DNA of 35,367 nucleotides from Haloplanus sp. (GTDB lineage: Archaea; Halobacteriota; Halobacteria; Halobacteriales; Haloferacaceae), in contig NZ_JAQCNJ010000035.1 in assembly GCF_028275055.1 (NCBI RefSeq), forward strand, positions 1 through 35,367, given 5' to 3'. The notes beneath the pieces are model-generated. The model ran no database searches and was not told the origin of the DNA. It worked only from the letters and a program-made list of their open reading frames with translations. This document shows positions 32,767-35,367 of this stretch, piece after piece. Every line of letters begins with the position of its first letter. Within the stretch, counting starts at the first letter, position 1. A program made the translations under genes and the position numbers.

Positions 32767-34786
32767 CCTCCCGTCGACGACTCCCGAGCCAGCAACAGCG
32801 TGTCACTGATGCGACACTCGTTTCTAACCCACCACGGCGCTCAGCGGTAGCTATCTTCCCCCCGTCGGTGGCCGCCGGACTCGTCTCGAACATGGTCCCG
32901 GGACCGCTGACACCACCTCTGTCAACCGTGAAGTCGCTCAGGAGCGTTTGAAGCCGCTCGGCCTGCGAGGACAGTGACCCCGTTTGGGTGCTTACCTCGG
33001 CCATTGTCGTGTGTTGCTCCCTTGCGGTGTCGACGACCTCGTCCGCCTCCGCCGCCGTCCGCTTGCTGATATCGGCCACCTCTTCGACCACCGAAACCGT
33101 TTCTTCCGTGCTGGCGGCTTGCTCGTCGGCCGCATCGCTGATCTCCCTGATCCCCTCGTCCGTCTCTGCCGCGTGGTTCGCGACGGTGCTGAACGCCTCT
33201 AGAGCCTCCCGGACGACCTCTACGCTTTCACTCATGTTTGCCTCCGCTTCCCGAGCCGTATCGACCGTCTGGGTCGTCTCGGTCTGTGTCGCTGTGATGA
33301 GTTCCTCTATCTCTTGGGCGGCCTCCTGGGTTTCCTCGGCCAACTGTTTCACCTCGTTTGCGACGACGGCGAACCCGTCCCCGGATGTCGTTCCATCCTC
33401 GGATCCGGTTCGTGCTGCCTCGATGTTTGCGTTCAGTGCCAAGATGTTCGTCTGTTCGGCAATGTCACTGATCAGATCGACGATCTCACCGATATCGTCC
33501 ATCCGGTCGTCGAGCGACTGAACCTTCGACGCGGTCGTCGCAATGGCGTCCTGTGAGTCGTCGACCCGGTCGATCACATCCTCCGCGACGTCTTTGCCCT
33601 TCTGAGCGACCGTTGCCGTTTCCTCGGCCGCACTCGCGACGGTCTCCGTCGAGGATGCCACCTCCTCGATCGTCGCCGACAGGTTGCTCATCTCGCCCGA
33701 CACCTCGTTTAGCATAACCCGCTGTTCGTCGGCATCCTCGGCGATGCCGGACACCGAGTTTGCCACCGACTCGCTCATCGACTCGGCGGTCCCCGCGTCG
33801 TCTTGAACCGCAGTACTCTCCCGCGATACGTCCTCGGCGAACGTCTGAATCTCGCCCATCGTCGATTCGATCTCATCGAGCATCTCGTTGAACGAGGCGC
33901 CGATCCGTTCCATCGCCTCGCTGTCGCTCTCGACATCGAGTCGCACCGTCAGGTCACCCTCCGCGGCACGGGTCATCGCCGTGCTGTAATCATCGGCCTT
34001 CGATTCGAGATGCGTGTTGAGCGACTCGACCTCCTGTTTGCGCTGTTCGGCGGTCGCTTTCGCCGCCTCGGCGTCCTCTACCTCCTTTTGCTTTCGTTCC
34101 GCGAGTGCTAGTTTCTCCTCGGCTCGCTCACGGGATTTCGCCGCCTCCTCGCGGGACTTCTCGATGGAGTACCAGTTGATCATCAACGCCCCGGCGAGAA
34201 ACGAAATAAACAGCGCGTGGACGCCCCCCCACGCGATCGGATTCTGGATGGCGGCCGAATGGTTGTACACGAGGCTCGAATCGATCAGACTGAACGCTCC
34301 GTGCCCGACTCCGACGTACCCCATTCCGACGACAAACGGCAACCAGTCCTCGTACAGCGCCAGTACCGCGATAAAGACGAAAAAGTGAAAATGGGCTTCG
34401 ATGTATCCGCCCGAGAACTTTACAAGCGCCATCGAGACCGTCATTCCGCTGAACGCCACCGCGGTTGTCCGTTTGCGACGTCCCAGCTGTGGAAGCGCGC
34501 CGATCATCGCTGGCACGCCGATTCCTCCCGCGGACAGCAACAGCATCCACACGGGTATCGTTGGAATCTCGGCCTCGATGACCGGCATCGTCCCTTGATA
34601 TAGACCAAGCCCAAGCAGCAACGGAACTTGGAGTCCGATAAGAATCAGAATGTTTCGATGCCGGGTCTCCCACATCTCCTCCGGAATCGACATTCCGTTG
34701 GGGATGTAGTTCACGAACTCGCGAAGCGAACTCCCCAACCCCGATCCTGAAGCGTCGCTCACAGCGTCGGTGCGTGTTTCCACCAT
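32627..34786 (-). CDS. Haloarchaeal transducer (Htr), methyl-accepting signalling protein
   Basis: 719 residues from ATG 34786. A short N-terminus leads into six membrane helices (about residues 45-210) with E-A-H-F-H-F-F-V-F-I-A-V-L-A-L-Y-E-D-W; a HAMP-like region follows at about 265-315 and a long cytoplasmic coiled coil with the hairpin tip I-A-E-Q-T-N-I-L-A-L-N-A-N-I-E-A-A-R. Such proteins pass a signal to CheA/CheW to control swimming; six-helix Htrs include an oxygen sensor in Halobacterium. The expected end lies near 32840, but the frame continues for about 70 Arg-rich residues antisense to the methyltransferase, probably by loss of the native stop. Confidence 0.9.
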   Translation of the reverse strand: MVETRTDAVSDASGSGLGSSLREFVNYIPNGMSIPEEMWETRHRNILILIGLQVPLLLGLGLYQGTMPVIEAEIPTIPVWMLLLSAGGIGVPAMIGALPQLGRRKRTTAVAFSGMTVSMALVKFSGGYIEAHFHFFVFIAVLALYEDWLPFVVGMGYVGVGHGAFSLIDSSLVYNHSAAIQNPIAWGGVHALFISFLAGALMINWYSIEKSREEAAKSRERAEEKLALAERKQKEVEDAEAAKATAEQRKQEVESLNTHLESKADDYSTAMTRAAEGDLTVRLDVESDSEAMERIGASFNEMLDEIESTMGEIQTFAEDVSRESTAVQDDAGTAESMSESVANSVSGIAEDADEQRVMLNEVSGEMSNLSATIEEVASSTETVASAAEETATVAQKGKDVAEDVIDRVDDSQDAIATTASKVQSLDDRMDDIGEIVDLISDIAEQTNILALNANIEAARTGSEDGTTSGDGFAVVANEVKQLAEETQEAAQEIEELITATQTETTQTVDTAREAEANMSESVEVVREALEAFSTVANHAAETDEGIREISDAADEQAASTEETVSVVEEVADISKRTAAEADEVVDTAREQHTTMAEVSTQTGSLSSQAERLQTLLSDFTVDRGGVSGPGTMFETSPAATDGGKIATAERRGGLETSVASVTRCCWLGSRRREVRVRTPGFRTCTSRSTRLSGLCVENGAPAFRLRTARGDTRPSARVS

Positions 34787-35099
34787 CTCGCCACCATCTC
34801 CGGAATCGGTATACAAATATGACGGCTTCCAGTTTTCATCGCTGATTTTTTCACCGAACGTGTGGGGTGTCGAGGAGACGCAGGTCCACGCGGTGTGGGA
34901 CACGGAGTCCCGACCGAGGCAGGGTCCTGTGCAACATTCAGCGTAACCAGAGCACGTGTTCGGGTCCCCCGTGCTGTTCTGTCGTTCTCTGATCCCCCAC
35001 ACTACCCTGTGACGGTCAGGCGGGTTCCACGATGCTATTTGTCGATGGAATCCTACGACTGTGTGGCACCGTTCGGCCCCGAATCGTTTGATGAGAAAG
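34787..35099. other. Gap between the transducer and the tRNA-like element
   Basis: 313 bases. It contains the transducer promoter at its left end and then no gene, RNA or repeat that I could recognise. Weak inverted repeats (AGCAC/GTGCT) are present. Confidence 0.4.
34811..34818 (-). promoter_or_regulatory. TATA-like box of the Htr gene
   Basis: Minus strand ATTTGTAT centred about 28 bases before ATG 34786, in an AT-rich patch. Supports a leaderless start at that ATG over upstream frames. Confidence 0.6.
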
Positions 35100-35148
35100 T
35101 CCGCCCTCCCCGATTTGAACGGGGGACTGCGGCGCGATAACAGGGCGG
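35100..35148 (-). other. tRNA-Tyr-like minihelix, probable att remnant
   Basis: On the minus strand CCGCCCT (35148-35142) and AGGGCGG (35107-35101) can form a perfect 7-bp acceptor stem, and CCCCG/CGGGG with loop TTCAAAT forms a 5-bp T-arm, with discriminator A at 35100. C1-G72 pairing and this acceptor are typical of archaeal tRNA-Tyr. Only 16-17 bases lie between the 5' acceptor strand and the T-arm, so the D-arm and anticodon arm are missing. It lies 60 bases before a tyrosine recombinase start, the usual place for an attachment site in a tRNA 3' end. It is not a functional tRNA. Confidence 0.6.
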
Positions 35149-35208
35149 TATCGGGCAATCTGCTCGGCTTCCCCGGCCGCTGGCGTGGGTTCGCGGAGAT
35201 GACAACCG

Positions 35209-35367
35209 ATGACCCAAAACCTCGAACCCATCGCACCACAGAAAGCAGTAGACCTCTACCTCGCACAACGGGAAGACGACGCTTCTGAGAGAACCGTACA
35301 GGCTCACAGATACCGTCTCAAGCACTTCGTGCGCTGGTGTGGGCAGGAAGACCTCACCAACCTCAAC
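35209..35367 (+). CDS. Tyrosine recombinase/integrase, N-terminal part (partial)
   Basis: 53 codons from ATG 35209 to the window end. The segment Q-K-A-V-D-L-Y-L-A-Q-R and E-R-T-V-Q-A-H-R-Y-R-L-K-H-F-V-R-W-C is the SAM-like core-binding domain that precedes the catalytic domain of archaeal phage-type integrases. The catalytic residues lie beyond the window. Next to a tRNA-derived sequence, this suggests the start of an integrated plasmid or provirus that extends to the right. Confidence 0.85.
   Translation, partial: MTQNLEPIAPQKAVDLYLAQREDDASERTVQAHRYRLKHFVRWCGQEDLTNLN

Overview
The window is chromosomal DNA from a halophilic archaeon (class Halobacteria). The signs are high GC, very acidic proteins, TATA-like boxes about 25-30 bases before mostly leaderless starts, a PGF-CTERM surface-protein tail, archaeal Cbf5, transcription factor S, a haloarchaeal transducer (Htr), a Tat-exported Rieske protein and a SAMP1-type ubiquitin-like protein. 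The genus cannot be fixed from the sequence alone.

Layout. 1-912: tail of a PGF-CTERM surface protein, a small CxxC protein and a minus-strand tRNA-Pro(GGG). 954-5640 (minus): the adk / small membrane ORF (frameshifted) / DUF106 / cmk / cbf5 block, commonly found next to the ribosomal protein superoperon in haloarchaea, followed upstream by isocitrate dehydrogenase. 5725-9646 (plus): isoaspartyl peptidase, nucleoside phosphorylase, an HPP-UspA membrane protein, an octamer tandem repeat and a SAMP1-like protein with an unusual C-terminal tail. 9677-10513 (minus): a Rieske protein without an adjacent cytochrome b. 11005-13894 (plus): pyrG, GMP synthase ATP-PPase subunit and a DUF7126-like protein, joined by 1-nt overlaps. 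14254-18246 (plus): cupin, a beta-RFAP-synthase-like GHMP protein, a KaiC/RadA-like protein with a degenerate Walker A, an RHH/coiled-coil/zinc protein, an acidic four-cysteine protein and TFS.

18247-19392 is mostly non-coding with one small minus-strand gene. 19393-23552 holds a one-helix protein, a lipoprotein, an alpha/beta hydrolase, PspA overlapping a glutamate-cysteine-ligase-like protein, and a small acidic protein. 23585-25653 (minus) is a DUF1611/dipeptide-epimerase pair resembling the dgcN-dgcA D-glutamate pathway. 25899-29923 holds SRPBCC and VOC proteins, an EamA transporter, a DUF3311/sodium-solute symporter pair behind a palindrome, and a small helical protein.

29964-35367 looks like accessory DNA: a GIY-YIG-like protein, an AAA+ ATPase with Asn in place of the Walker B Asp, a possibly 5'-truncated unknown gene overlapping a NodS-like methyltransferase, an Htr transducer whose 3' end runs about 140 nt antisense into that methyltransferase, then a tRNA-Tyr-like minihelix and the start of a tyrosine recombinase at the right edge. 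I read this end as the boundary of an integrated element or an old recombination hotspot.

All product calls come from reading motifs and family knowledge; no database search was run.
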